Origin: an uncultured Clostridium sp.
GTDB lineage: Bacteria; Bacillota; Clostridia; TANB77; CAG-508
NCBI GenBank assembly: GCA_948436975.1
Contig: CAOJJB010000017.1
Coordinates: forward strand, 1 to 37,559
Direction: 5' to 3'
Length of the DNA stretch: 37,559 bases
The notes beneath the pieces were generated by a model. The model did no database searches, had not been told where the DNA came from, and saw only the letters and a program-made list of their open reading frames with translations. This document shows positions 1 through 9,288 of the stretch, piece after piece. Positions within the stretch are counted from its first letter, which is position 1. Each line of letters begins with the position of its first letter. The position numbers and the translations under genes were made by a program.

Positions 1-3000
1 TTCCTTCATTGTTGAATGTTACTGTATATGTTACTATTTCATATTTTGCTGTTAAAGTAATATTATTTGTTATTCTATATTCTGCATCTACATCAAATGG
101 ATTTGTTTGATCTTCATCTGTAAACCATCCTAAGAATCTGTATCCTTCTTTATCTGTTGAAGGTACATTTACTAATTTTTCTCCATAAATTACTTCCTCA
201 GATGTTTCATTTCCATCTATTATATATGTTACTGTATATTTGTTTGCTTTTATTATTAAAGTTCCTATATTTAAGTTTTTAGCTTTATTATAGTTTGTTC
301 CTGCTGTTATATCTACTTTTACATTATATGTTCCTGCTTCTGTTGGAGCTGTTGTTGTTCCTTCTGATGATTCATTTCCATTTTCATCTACTTCATAATA
401 TTTTACTGTGATTGTTTCTCCTAGTCCTACAACTCCTTGTCCTGCTGTTACTTTTACTTCTTTTTGACTTCCATCTGCTACTGCATCACCATTTTGAGGT
501 ATTACTACATTTAAATCTGATATTTCTACATCTTTTGGTTCTATTGTTAATGTAGCATCCATTGTTGCTGGAACTACTTCACTATAGTTTGCAAATAATT
601 CTGATGTTTCTAATATTCCAAATGTTGCTATTACTTTATAATTTCCTGCATTTTTTACATCTGTTTCTGCTACATCTACTTCTTGTCCTTCAGCATTAGT
701 TGTTTTATATGTATAATTTACTGTTATATTTTCAGGTAAATTATTTACTGTTAATGTACCTGCTTTTGATTGTCCATCATAATTTGTTTCACCACTAATA
801 AAGCTTACGTTTTCTGGTAATTCGTATGCTCCTTTAGCTACATTTAATGTTGCTACAATTGTTATTGTCTTATAATTACTATTATTTGGTGTATATATAA
901 CATTTATTGTATTATTTGTTCCTACTTCTCCTACTAATGTTGTTAAATCTTTTTGTTCAAATGTATATATTCCTTCTTCAGATGTTGGTAATTGTGATAC
1001 TATATCTGATAATTTTTGTCCATATTTTGCATTTAATTCTATTGTTGTTTCATATTCTGGTGTTGCTTTATTTATTGTATATGTTCCTAATTCTATTTCT
1101 TGTGTTGTTGTTGTATAGTTTTCTCCTTTTGCAATTGATACTTTAACTTTATAATCTCCTGCATTTACTGGTGCTTCTGTTGTTCCTGTTGTTGCTACAT
1201 TATTATTTTCATCTATTGCATAATATTTTACTGTTATTTCTCCTAGTCCTTCTATAGTGTCTTTTTTAGTTACAGTTACAGGTTTTGGATCTCCTGTATA
1301 TTCTACTGATGTTAAATCATAATTTAAATCTTCTATTGTTGGAGTTTTTCCTGTTATTTCATATGTTCCTAACTCTATTTCTTGTTCTGTTGCTGTATAA
1401 TTTTCTCCTTCTCCAATTGATACTTTAACTTTATAATTTCCTGCATTTACTGGTGCCTCTGTTGTTCCTGTTGTTGCTACATTATTATTTTCATCTATTG
1501 CATAATATTTTACTGTTATTTCTCCTAGTCCTTCTACAGTGTCTTTTTTAGTTACAGTTACAGGTTTTGGATCTCCTGTGTATTCTACTGATGTTAAATC
1601 ATAATTTAAATCTTCTATTACTGGAGTTTTTCTTGTTATTGAGTATGTTCCTAATTTTATTTCTTGTGTTGTAGCTGCATAATTTTCTCCTGCTTCTATT
1701 GATACTTTAACTTTATAATCTCCTGCATTTATTGGTGCCTCTGTTGTTCCTGTTGCTGCTACATTATTATTTTCATCTATTGCATAATATTTTACTGTTA
1801 TTTCTCCTAGTCCTTCTACAGTGTCTTTTTTAGTTACAGTTACAGGTTTTGGATCTCCTGTGTATTCTACTGATGTTAAATCATAATTTAAATCTTCTAT
1901 TGTTGGAACTTTTCCTGTTATTTCATATGTTCCATTTTCAAATGTTATTTTATATTTGTCTACTCCTGTATATGTACCTGTTATCACATATGTTCCTACA
2001 GTATTTCCTGGTTCTTTTGTAAGTTTTACTAAGTTTTCTAGTATATCACCCTCAACTAAAGAACCTGCTTTTAATTTGCAAGTTAATGGTTTTAATTCTT
2101 CTCCATATTCACTTGTTAAATTATCTATTGATACTGTGATTTCTCTTGATTTTATAAGTATATTAAAGAATGTAGTTACTCCACCATATTTTACATATGC
2201 TGGTTGATTTTGACCGATTTTTTTATCTCTGTCATATTCTATTGTTGCTTCTGATATGTCTATTTTCTCTGTTTTTCCTGATCCCCATGTTACTACAAGT
2301 TTTACTCCATCTAATTCAAGTTCATCTCCATATTCATAAACTGTTTTTTGTATTGGAGTTTCTGGGTCAATTTTTATTGATTTTATTCCATCAATAACTT
2401 CAAAATCATAAGTTATCATTTGCCCATCATAAGAAAATACGGCATAAGTTTTTCCAATAGCACTAGTATCAAAGTTTACAAACATTTCTTCTGTTGGCTC
2501 AATATGAGTTATTTTTCCCCTTCTATCTACTACTACTATATCTGCTCCGTATAAATCTATTTGGTCATTTATTTTATATACTTTCTTTTCTGGTAGTATT
2601 AGTTGTGTTCCTGATACTACTAATGTTCTTGTTACTACATTTGACATATTTCCTGCTGCATCTGGACAACTATATGTTAATGTATATACTCCTACATTAC
2701 TTGTGTCTATTTCTTCATTAGCATATATTGTTTTTTCACCATCTACATTATCTGTCCATTTCGCACCTGGATCAGTAAATGTTTCTCCTAATGCTATTTG
2801 CATAGTTTCAGAACCATTTAGTTCCACTACTGGCGCTTGTTTATCTGTTATGTTATAACTTGTCCAATATTTTTTACTTGGATTGTCAGCTCCATCATAT
2901 GCAAAAAATTGTAAATAATATTTTCCTTGATCTTTTGGTGCTTTAATTATAATTTCATTACCAGGTTTGTACATGGCAATAGCATTTTTTGCATAATCTT

Positions 3001-3604
3001 CATCTTTTTGATCTTTTACCCATTTATAAAAGAATACATATATATCATTTTCATCTTCTAGTAATATTTTTATTTCTCTTCCTTGTGATATATCTGTACC
3101 TTCTAGTGGATAATCATCAGGTGTATTGAAAGTGAATTTTACTTGTTCTTTATCTACATAATCTTCTGGTACTTCACTATCCACTACATAATATGGTATA
3201 TCTAACCAATTTGAAATATTACCATGTTCATCTTCTGCTGCAATACTTAATTCATGTAAACCTAATTGGTCTGAAAATGGTATTGTTATTTTAAAATTAT
3301 AGGTCGTATAATCATCTAGACCATCTTCTAAATAATTTCTTTTCATTGTTGTACTACTATCAATATGACGATCCCATTGCGTAAAAATATAATTAATTTC
3401 CGATGCATCTGTAATAGTAAAACTAAGCTCTGTGCCTGTTTTTACTCTTCCAGCTTCTGATCCTCTATTAATAGTTATTGTTGGTACTTCCGTATCAGTT
3501 ACTGTTGTTGCTGATGCAAAAAGCGGAATACCAATAATCATCATTGTAATCATAATTACTGTTATGATGATATTCTGTTTTTGTTTTTTGATAAAATTAA
3601 ACAT
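1..3604 (-). CDS. Large secreted Ig-like/MBG repeat surface protein, C-terminus outside the window
   Basis: An uninterrupted frame runs from an ATG at 3604 to the window edge (about 1201 codons), so the C-terminus and any anchor are unseen. A GGGAGGA site precedes the ATG. The N-terminus is a signal peptide (MFNFIKKQKQ, a hydrophobic run, then a likely cut after LFASA). Around residues 255-325 lies a DUF5011-like Ig domain (ALGETFTDPGAKWTDN, then YTLTYSCPDAAGN). Next come bacterial Ig-like segments with GIKSIKIDPETP, then an MBG-type domain (SEYGEELKPLTC). Residues about 559-840 are three near-identical 94-residue repeats. The last visible part, near residue 1150, is a Listeria-Bacteroides repeat (GYRFLGWFTDED, ITLTAKYE). 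It is probably an adhesin-like cell-surface protein. The ligand cannot be inferred. Confidence 0.9.
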   Translation of the reverse strand, partial: MFNFIKKQKQNIIITVIMITMMIIGIPLFASATTVTDTEVPTITINRGSEAGRVKTGTELSFTITDASEINYIFTQWDRHIDSSTTMKRNYLEDGLDDYTTYNFKITIPFSDQLGLHELSIAAEDEHGNISNWLDIPYYVVDSEVPEDYVDKEQVKFTFNTPDDYPLEGTDISQGREIKILLEDENDIYVFFYKWVKDQKDEDYAKNAIAMYKPGNEIIIKAPKDQGKYYLQFFAYDGADNPSKKYWTSYNITDKQAPVVELNGSETMQIALGETFTDPGAKWTDNVDGEKTIYANEEIDTSNVGVYTLTYSCPDAAGNMSNVVTRTLVVSGTQLILPEKKVYKINDQIDLYGADIVVVDRRGKITHIEPTEEMFVNFDTSAIGKTYAVFSYDGQMITYDFEVIDGIKSIKIDPETPIQKTVYEYGDELELDGVKLVVTWGSGKTEKIDISEATIEYDRDKKIGQNQPAYVKYGGVTTFFNILIKSREITVSIDNLTSEYGEELKPLTCKLKAGSLVEGDILENLVKLTKEPGNTVGTYVITGTYTGVDKYKITFENGTYEITGKVPTIEDLNYDLTSVEYTGDPKPVTVTKKDTVEGLGEITVKYYAIDENNNVAATGTTEAPINAGDYKVKVSIEAGENYAATTQEIKLGTYSITRKTPVIEDLNYDLTSVEYTGDPKPVTVTKKDTVEGLGEITVKYYAIDENNNVATTGTTEAPVNAGNYKVKVSIGEGENYTATEQEIELGTYEITGKTPTIEDLNYDLTSVEYTGDPKPVTVTKKDTIEGLGEITVKYYAIDENNNVATTGTTEAPVNAGDYKVKVSIAKGENYTTTTQEIELGTYTINKATPEYETTIELNAKYGQKLSDIVSQLPTSEEGIYTFEQKDLTTLVGEVGTNNTINVIYTPNNSNYKTITIVATLNVAKGAYELPENVSFISGETNYDGQSKAGTLTVNNLPENITVNYTYKTTNAEGQEVDVAETDVKNAGNYKVIATFGILETSELFANYSEVVPATMDATLTIEPKDVEISDLNVVIPQNGDAVADGSQKEVKVTAGQGVVGLGETITVKYYEVDENGNESSEGTTTAPTEAGTYNVKVDITAGTNYNKAKNLNIGTLIIKANKYTVTYIIDGNETSEEVIYGEKLVNVPSTDKEGYRFLGWFTDEDQTNPFDVDAEYRITNNITLTAKYEIVTYTVTFNNEG
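1085..1930 (-). repeat. Three tandem 282-bp repeats encoding 94-aa modules
   Basis: The marker ggttttggat recurs at 1281, 1563 and 1845, a spacing of exactly 282 bp (94 codons). Each unit encodes PTIEDLNYDLTSVEYTGDPK (VIEDL in one unit), then VTVTKKDTVEGLGEITVKYY and AIDENNN, ending near ENYTATEQEIELGTYEI with few substitutions. A more diverged relative, with the same GLGE..TVKYYEVDENGNESSEGTT pattern, lies further on near 290-480. The near-identity of the three copies points to recent duplication or ongoing homogenisation. Confidence 0.93.
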
Positions 3605-3684
3605 GTTTTTTCCTCCCAAACACTTTATATTTGTATAATATTAGGTCTGTTTTTAGACCAATTTTTTTACAAATGTACATGTCT

Positions 3685-3713
3685 ATTATATAACATTTTT
3701 TTACAAAAAGCAA
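3685..3713 (-). promoter_or_regulatory. Sigma-A-type promoter for the large surface protein
   Basis: On the minus strand TTGCTT (3713-3708) is followed by a 17-bp spacer and a perfect TATAAT (3690-3685). Transcription would start near 3678, giving a leader of about 75 nt before the ATG at 3604. Confidence 0.65.
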
Positions 3714-3896
3714 CAGTTTTGTCATATTTTTGTAACACTTATGTTAACTTTGTTGTTTTTTTGAATTATTTCAAGCTAAATATTACATTTTAATTACTCA
3801 AAATTACCCATAACGTACTATTATGTTATAAAAGTAATATCTATTAATTTTATAACATATCAAAATCATATTCATTATTAATTAATATTTATTCTC

Positions 3897-3927
3897 AAAA
3901 AAAGAGTATACTTATGTATACTCTTTT
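3897..3927 (-). terminator. Rho-independent terminator of the ABC exporter operon
   Basis: A perfect 12-bp stem (AAAAGAGTATAC / GTATACTCTTTT) with a 4-nt loop is followed on the minus strand by a T-run. It lies 22 bp past the exporter stop codon. Confidence 0.85.
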
Positions 3928-3948
3928 CAATATTCAAAACATAATTAA

Positions 3949-5697
3949 TTATCCAGCTAAATTAGTATAATATGCATTATATAATTTATAATAGTAACCA
4001 TTTGGATTTTTCATAAGTTCATTATGATTTCCTTGTTCAATAATCTCACCATTATTTAAAACTATTATCTTATCTACATTAACAATCGTTGATAATCTAT
4101 GTGCAATAAATATTGATGTTTTTTCTTTTGATATTTTATCAATTGAGTGTTGTATTAATTCTTCTGTTTTTGTATCAATATTCGCTGTTGCCTCATCTAA
4201 TATAAAAATTGATGGGTTATGTGCAAATATTCTCGCAAAAGCTATTAATTGCTTTTGACCAGCTGAAAAAGAACTACCTCTTTCATATGCCATTTCATCA
4301 ATACCATTTGGTAAAGATGAAATAAATTCTTTAGCTGATGAAAGTTTTACTGTTTCCATTATTACGTCATCAGATAAATTTTCATTTAATTCTATATTTT
4401 CTTTAATTGTTTTAGCAAAAATAAATGGATCTTGCAATATTATTCCTATATTCTTTCTAAGAAAACGTAATTTTATATCTTTTATATTAACTCCATCTAA
4501 TAAAATCTCACCTTTTTGTATTTCATAAAAACGATTTATCAAATTAATAATAGTGGTTTTTCCTGAACCTGTTCTTCCAACTAAAGCTATACTTTGTCCT
4601 GGTTCTATTGTAAAACTAACATCTTTTAAAATCCATTCTTCATCTTTATATGCAAACCATACATTTTTAAATTCTATTCTTCCCTTAATCTCTTCTAATT
4701 CAATTCCTTTTTCAAAGTTTTCTAAATATTCATTATGTTCTAATATATCATATATTTTATTAATAGAAACAACTGCTTCTTGTATTACTTCTAAATTTTC
4801 TACTATTCTTTGTATTGGTTCAAATATTTGTTTTAAATATGTAATAAATATATATATAACACCAACTTCTAAATTGATATTAAATAAATGATTTATACAA
4901 GCCCATACTATTAATGATACTCCTAAATTTTCAAATATAAGCATAAATGCTATTAAAAGTCCTTCTGTAAATGATGTTGGAACTCTTGTTTTATAAAAAT
5001 CATTACATAACTTTGAACACTCTTTTTCTTTTTCATATTGTCTATTAAATATTTTTATTAGTTTTACACCATATATGGATTCTGCTAAAAATATATTTAA
5101 TTTGGTTTTTGCCTTTTTTGAAATTTCTTGAATTCTTGTAGTAATTTTAGTTATTATTACTGATGTTAATATAACAAGTGGTATTATTGAAAAACATATT
5201 AGTGCTAATTTATAATCAAGTGATAATATCATAATTGCTAATGCAATAATCATAATCATATCTTTTATAAATGATGAAATAACATCTTTAAAAAAAGTAG
5301 TAATATCTTCTACATCACTTGTTATTCTTACAAATAATGTTCCTGATGGTGTTCTATCATGAAAAGGTATATTAGCATATTGTACATATTTATATAGTTT
5401 ATTCCTTATAGAGTATATTACATTTTCTCCAATCATATTTGTTGTTGTGGTAACAATAAAATCCAAAATATTACCTATTAATACTATTCCAATATAAATA
5501 CTTCCTAATATTCCTATTGTCATTATTCCCTTTTGCCAAATTCCTTGACTTAAATAATTATCTATTACAACTTTTATTAAATATGGTTTTAAAACTTCTC
5601 CAACATTTATTATAATGGATAAAATAGATATAATAAGTATTGCTCTTGCTTGTGGTTTCAACATTTTATAAATTCTTTTTAATGTTTTATTTTCCAT
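3949..5697 (-). CDS. ABC exporter half-transporter with complete catalytic ATP site
   Basis: This 582-residue protein is a fused membrane and ATPase half of a type IV (MsbA/BmrA-like) exporter. About six membrane segments fill residues 15-300. The ATPase domain has Walker A GRTGSGKT (374-381), a Q-loop at Q422, Walker B ending FILDE with catalytic Glu502, and the switch His533 (IAHRLST). Its signature motif is degenerate, FSAGQ (477-481) in place of LSGGQ. The partner gene ends 27 bp upstream and has the opposite pattern, as in heterodimeric exporters such as BmrC/BmrD and TM287/288. A GAGAGGA site precedes the ATG. The substrate is unknown; drugs, lipids or a peptide are all possible, and a small peptide gene begins the operon. 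Confidence 0.92.
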   Translation of the reverse strand: MENKTLKRIYKMLKPQARAILIISILSIIINVGEVLKPYLIKVVIDNYLSQGIWQKGIMTIGILGSIYIGIVLIGNILDFIVTTTTNMIGENVIYSIRNKLYKYVQYANIPFHDRTPSGTLFVRITSDVEDITTFFKDVISSFIKDMIMIIALAIMILSLDYKLALICFSIIPLVILTSVIITKITTRIQEISKKAKTKLNIFLAESIYGVKLIKIFNRQYEKEKECSKLCNDFYKTRVPTSFTEGLLIAFMLIFENLGVSLIVWACINHLFNINLEVGVIYIFITYLKQIFEPIQRIVENLEVIQEAVVSINKIYDILEHNEYLENFEKGIELEEIKGRIEFKNVWFAYKDEEWILKDVSFTIEPGQSIALVGRTGSGKTTIINLINRFYEIQKGEILLDGVNIKDIKLRFLRKNIGIILQDPFIFAKTIKENIELNENLSDDVIMETVKLSSAKEFISSLPNGIDEMAYERGSSFSAGQKQLIAFARIFAHNPSIFILDEATANIDTKTEELIQHSIDKISKEKTSIFIAHRLSTIVNVDKIIVLNNGEIIEQGNHNELMKNPNGYYYKLYNAYYTNLAG

Positions 5698-5724
5698 CTA
5701 ATTTTCCTCTCTTATTTTATTTGT

Positions 5725-7470
5725 TTAAGCTAAGAAACTTGGTTCTGCTTTTGTAGATTGTTGTTCATAAAATTCACTATAAATACCATTATTATTAATT
5801 AGTTCTTCATGTGTTCCTTTTTCTACAATATTTCCATTACTTAATACTATAATTTTATCACTATATTTTACATCTGATACTTTATTAGAAATTATTATAC
5901 ATGTTTTTCCATTAGATAAATATCTTATATTTTCTATTAATTTTTCTGAAGTCCTATTATCTAAAGCAGAAAATGTATCATCAAATACTAATATTCTACT
6001 ATTCTTTAGAAAAGCTCTAGAAATTGCAAGCCTTTGTTTTTGCCCTCCTGATAAATCTCCTCCTCTTTCTCCTACAATTGTATCTATCTTGTTAGGCATT
6101 CTTTGAATATCTTCATATACAATAGCTTTTTTTGTGCTATCGTTTATCTCATCTTCCTTATAATCTTCTTTAAATAAACTTATATTATTTTTTAAAGTTG
6201 AAGAAAATAAAAAATTATCCTGTGTTATATAACATATATTATCTCTTAATACTTCAATTGGAATTTTGTTTATATCTTTTCCATCTATTAATATTTTTCC
6301 ATCTTGAACACTATATAATCTTATTAATAAATTCATTAGTGTAGTTTTTCCACTTCCTATTGTTCCTATTATTCCTATTGTCTCACCTTTTTTTATTTCT
6401 AAATTTATATTATCTAATACTTTATCTATTGTTCCTGGATAACTATATGTTAAATCTTTAATTAAAATATTTCCTTGTAATTTGTCTTTTACAAAATTAT
6501 CTTTTGTGTTAATCTTTTCTGTTTCTAATTCATAAATTTTTTCTAATCTTCTATAAGATATTTGTGCTCTTTTAAATCTTGATATTAATTGTGGAAGCCA
6601 TGTTATTGGTCCAACAAATAAAACTATATATCCATTAAAGGTTACTAATTCTCCTACTGATATTATTCCATCTAATACTAATTTTGATCCATATAATAAA
6701 GATATTGCATAACAACTACCAAAAGATATGTTTAAACATAATTTCAATAAAGCTGAAAATATATCAACTGTATTATCAGTTTGCATAACTCTTTTATTTT
6801 TTCTTATAAATTCCTTTAACTGTTCTCCTTCACAAGAATATGCTTTTGTTGTTCTTATACTGTCTGTACTTTCTTGTATATATTCAGACATTTCAGTAAA
6901 TTTTTCTTGTGCTTTTTTAAAACTTTTTTCAACATATTTTTTTATTTTTACTACAGCAAATCCACCTATAATAATAGGTATCATTACTGTTATAGTTAAA
7001 TATAAGTTTACATTTGTTGTCATTTGAAGTATCGCAATAAAAAATGTGAAAAATATTCTTGCTCCATGTGATAATATTCTATATACAGTTGATCTTAATT
7101 CATTTACATCTTTTACAAAATAAGACATTATTTCACCATTTTTTATGTTTTGTATGTCTTTTAATTTTAGTTTTACAAATCTTTTAAATATATTTATTTT
7201 TACATCTCTTTCAAAACCTCTTGATATATTGGTTTCAAAATACTTCCATATTATTCTTACAACTAGCAAAATAATACATATTCCAATTAAGTAATATGTA
7301 CTATTTATAATTTTTTGTTTATTTAAATCTAAGTCATATAACATATCTATTATTTCACCTATTATTTTTGGTGGATATGTTAATAAATATATATTAATTC
7401 CAATAAATATTATTTGTAATAATATTCTCCATTTATATTTTTTTAGTGTATCTATTATAACTTTTTTCAT
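5725..7470 (-). CDS. ABC exporter half-transporter with degenerate ATP site
   Basis: This 581-residue half-exporter has membrane segments over about residues 15-290. Walker A GTIGSGKT (369-376) and the signature LSGGQ (473-477) are canonical. The catalytic Glu after Walker B is replaced by Asp498 (VFDDTFSALD), and the H-loop His is replaced by Asn529 (IISNKVSD). Its own ATP site should therefore be non-hydrolytic, while its signature completes the active site of the partner encoded at 3949-5697. Asp for Glu is typical of one half of heterodimeric exporters. Loss of the switch His as well is less usual. It is probably co-transcribed with the 52-codon ORF 22 bp upstream. Confidence 0.92.
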   Translation of the reverse strand: MKKVIIDTLKKYKWRILLQIIFIGINIYLLTYPPKIIGEIIDMLYDLDLNKQKIINSTYYLIGICIILLVVRIIWKYFETNISRGFERDVKINIFKRFVKLKLKDIQNIKNGEIMSYFVKDVNELRSTVYRILSHGARIFFTFFIAILQMTTNVNLYLTITVMIPIIIGGFAVVKIKKYVEKSFKKAQEKFTEMSEYIQESTDSIRTTKAYSCEGEQLKEFIRKNKRVMQTDNTVDIFSALLKLCLNISFGSCYAISLLYGSKLVLDGIISVGELVTFNGYIVLFVGPITWLPQLISRFKRAQISYRRLEKIYELETEKINTKDNFVKDKLQGNILIKDLTYSYPGTIDKVLDNINLEIKKGETIGIIGTIGSGKTTLMNLLIRLYSVQDGKILIDGKDINKIPIEVLRDNICYITQDNFLFSSTLKNNISLFKEDYKEDEINDSTKKAIVYEDIQRMPNKIDTIVGERGGDLSGGQKQRLAISRAFLKNSRILVFDDTFSALDNRTSEKLIENIRYLSNGKTCIIISNKVSDVKYSDKIIVLSNGNIVEKGTHEELINNNGIYSEFYEQQSTKAEPSFLA

Positions 7471-7492
7471 TTTTTATTCCTATGTATTTTTT

Positions 7493-7651
7493 TTATTTAT
7501 TTTTTTCTGAATTTTCTGCTGCATTATATAAAAAGTCTAGATTAAATCCAAAGGTTTGTTTATTTTGTGTTTGATTTTGCATCATTTGTTTCTGAATATT
7601 CATTAATTCTATTTCATCTTTAAAACCCATCTCATCAAATTCAAATTTCAT
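7493..7651 (-). CDS. Small 52-residue protein leading the exporter operon
   Basis: A GGAGG site sits a good distance before the ATG at 7651, and the frame runs 52 codons to a TAA at 7493. The protein starts MKFEFDEMGF, has a Met/Gln/Asn-rich middle (MQNQTQNKQT), then FGFNLDFLYNAAENSEKNK. It has no Cys, no membrane segment and no signal peptide. It stands between a consensus promoter and the exporter, with 22 bp to the next start. I do not recognise it. It could be an exported peptide or its precursor, a small regulator or a transporter-associated protein. No maturation protease domain is fused to the exporter, so a bacteriocin role is not shown. Confidence 0.7.
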   Translation of the reverse strand: MKFEFDEMGFKDEIELMNIQKQMMQNQTQNKQTFGFNLDFLYNAAENSEKNK

Positions 7652-7677
7652 AATAACTTACCTCCACTTTTTTTTAT

Positions 7678-7706
7678 ATTATATTATATATATTTTTTTA
7701 TTACAA
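7678..7706 (-). promoter_or_regulatory. Sigma-A-type promoter of the small peptide-exporter operon
   Basis: TTGTAA (7706-7701), a 17-bp spacer and TATAAT (7683-7678) on the minus strand. Transcription would start near 7671, about 20 nt before the start codon of the 52-codon ORF. Confidence 0.6.
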
Positions 7707-7724
7707 GTTTTTTTATTAAAACAA

Positions 7725-7754
7725 TAAAAAAGCTTACCATTTTTTTGGTAAGCT
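7725..7754 (-). terminator. Rho-independent terminator of the GldAFG-like operon
   Basis: An 8-bp stem (AGCTTACC / GGTAAGCT at 7731-7738 and 7747-7754) is followed on the minus strand by a T-run. It lies just past the stop codon of the gene at 7763. Confidence 0.85.
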
Positions 7755-7762
7755 AAATAATA

Positions 7763-9274
7763 TTATTTTCTTTTCTTTCTAAAACTCCATACTAATATTC
7801 CTATAATAATTATAAGTATTGGTATAGCAAACACAACTATTAAAACTATTATATTTTGTACTGGTGTTGGAACATATGTTGAACTTGACATATCTTTTCT
7901 TATTGTCAAAATATTTCCTTTATCACCTAAATAAGCCATTGAATTTAAAACAAAATCTTTATTACTTTCAACATATGACATTGGATATATTTCACTTATC
8001 TGTGGTACTTTATAATCTGTAATAAAATTTCCTGTTGCAACTATTATTAATTTTGAATTTGAACTATCATCGTTTTCATCAACAGTATTTTCTTCTTTTG
8101 AAATATCTTTTGTAAGCACAGCAGCGATTTCTGATTTTCCTGTTTGTGCTGTTGATTTTGCATTATTAATATCTGATGATAAATCTGTAATAAAAGATGC
8201 TGTATCAGATGAACTTAATAATATTTCTTTTTCTACCTTTAAATTTGATAGTTCATCATCATTTTTAAATTGTAATCTCGCAGAATACATAAGCCACATA
8301 TTACTCTTTGTAGTATATATATCTGTTGTTATTTTATGTGTTGTTGATACTTGTGGTATAAATATATATGGATATTGTGATTTAGCATATTTTGATGAAT
8401 TTTCTAATATATATCCATTTTGTACTGAAACTCCATATTCATCTAATATAGATTGTATATTAATAAAGTTTGCTCCTTCATTTACTGTATCCATTGAAAA
8501 ATATATTTTTCCACCTTTGTTTATATATTCTTTTATAGCTGTTACTTCACCTTCAAAAAAATCTGAACTTGGCGACATAATTGCTAATATATCACAATCT
8601 TCTGGTATTGTTCCTGATGTTGTTATATTTAACTTTTCTACTTGAAATGCCTCATTGTTTAAAAATCCAATTAATACTCCAAGTTCAGTTTCTGAAAACT
8701 CTCCATGCCCCTCTACAAAATATACTTTTGGTTTATTCTCATCTGTTAATGCAAGTATTGAATTAGTTAACACTTGTTCTGCAGTATCAATTTGTTCATA
8801 AGTAATTGTATCATAAGTTGTAAATTCAGTAGCAGATACTATTTTTTCAAAATCTCCTGATTTTAATATTATAGAAGAATAGGTGCTATCTGCCAAATTA
8901 TATTTTTGAACCATTTCATAATTTGATTCTTGTGTAAGAAATTCATAAGTAATTTTATTATTAATTTTATTATATTGTTTTAATAAGTCTTCTACTGGCC
9001 TAATATTATCTTCAACTTTATAATAATATATCTTAATATCTTGATTAATATTTTTTATAGCTTCTTTTGAAGACTCACTTAAAGTATATATTTGGTTTTG
9101 TGTAACATCAATTTTAGGTAAATCTATATGTTCTATTCCTAAAATTATTGCTACATATGCACAAATAAGAACAGCTATTATTAAAAAAGTTTTTACACTA
9201 TTTACTAGCCACTTTTTTCTTAAGTTTAATGAAAATTTTTCACTAAATTTAATTTTATTTTCTTTATCTTTCAT
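7763..9274 (-). CDS. GldG-like ABC auxiliary protein (substrate-binding-like)
   Basis: This 503-residue protein has one membrane helix near residues 27-48, a large extracytoplasmic part and a C-terminal helix followed by FRKKRK. The segment IDVTQNQIYTLSESSKEAIK and the later YFVEGHGEFSE are characteristic of GldG/ABC-auxiliary proteins (PF09822 type). A central patch near CDILAIMSPSSDF resembles the glutamine amidotransferase-like fold of that family. It follows the permease gene by 14 bp and has a GGAGGG site. GldG was defined in gliding Bacteroidota. In Bacillota the same three-gene set is common with no known cargo, so only membership of an ABC complex is inferred. Confidence 0.85.
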   Translation of the reverse strand: MKDKENKIKFSEKFSLNLRKKWLVNSVKTFLIIAVLICAYVAIILGIEHIDLPKIDVTQNQIYTLSESSKEAIKNINQDIKIYYYKVEDNIRPVEDLLKQYNKINNKITYEFLTQESNYEMVQKYNLADSTYSSIILKSGDFEKIVSATEFTTYDTITYEQIDTAEQVLTNSILALTDENKPKVYFVEGHGEFSETELGVLIGFLNNEAFQVEKLNITTSGTIPEDCDILAIMSPSSDFFEGEVTAIKEYINKGGKIYFSMDTVNEGANFINIQSILDEYGVSVQNGYILENSSKYAKSQYPYIFIPQVSTTHKITTDIYTTKSNMWLMYSARLQFKNDDELSNLKVEKEILLSSSDTASFITDLSSDINNAKSTAQTGKSEIAAVLTKDISKEENTVDENDDSSNSKLIIVATGNFITDYKVPQISEIYPMSYVESNKDFVLNSMAYLGDKGNILTIRKDMSSSTYVPTPVQNIIVLIVVFAIPILIIIIGILVWSFRKKRK

Positions 9275-9288
9275 TTTCTTCCCTCCTT

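Larger units (their letters stand above)
3605..3948. other. Intergenic region: leader and promoter of the surface protein plus exporter terminator
   Basis: This 344-base AT-rich gap has no credible gene. It holds the surface-protein promoter (3685-3713) and the exporter terminator (3897-3927). Between promoter and ribosome site, inside the predicted leader, is a short perfect inverted repeat GGTCT-N6-AGACC at 3644-3659. It has no T-run after it, so it looks more like an operator or mRNA-stability element than a terminator. I see nothing else in it. Confidence 0.6.

Noticed and set aside
1085-1930. Tandem repeats as a CRISPR array
   Set aside because: The period is 282 bp with no spacer/repeat structure, and the repeats encode in-frame protein modules.
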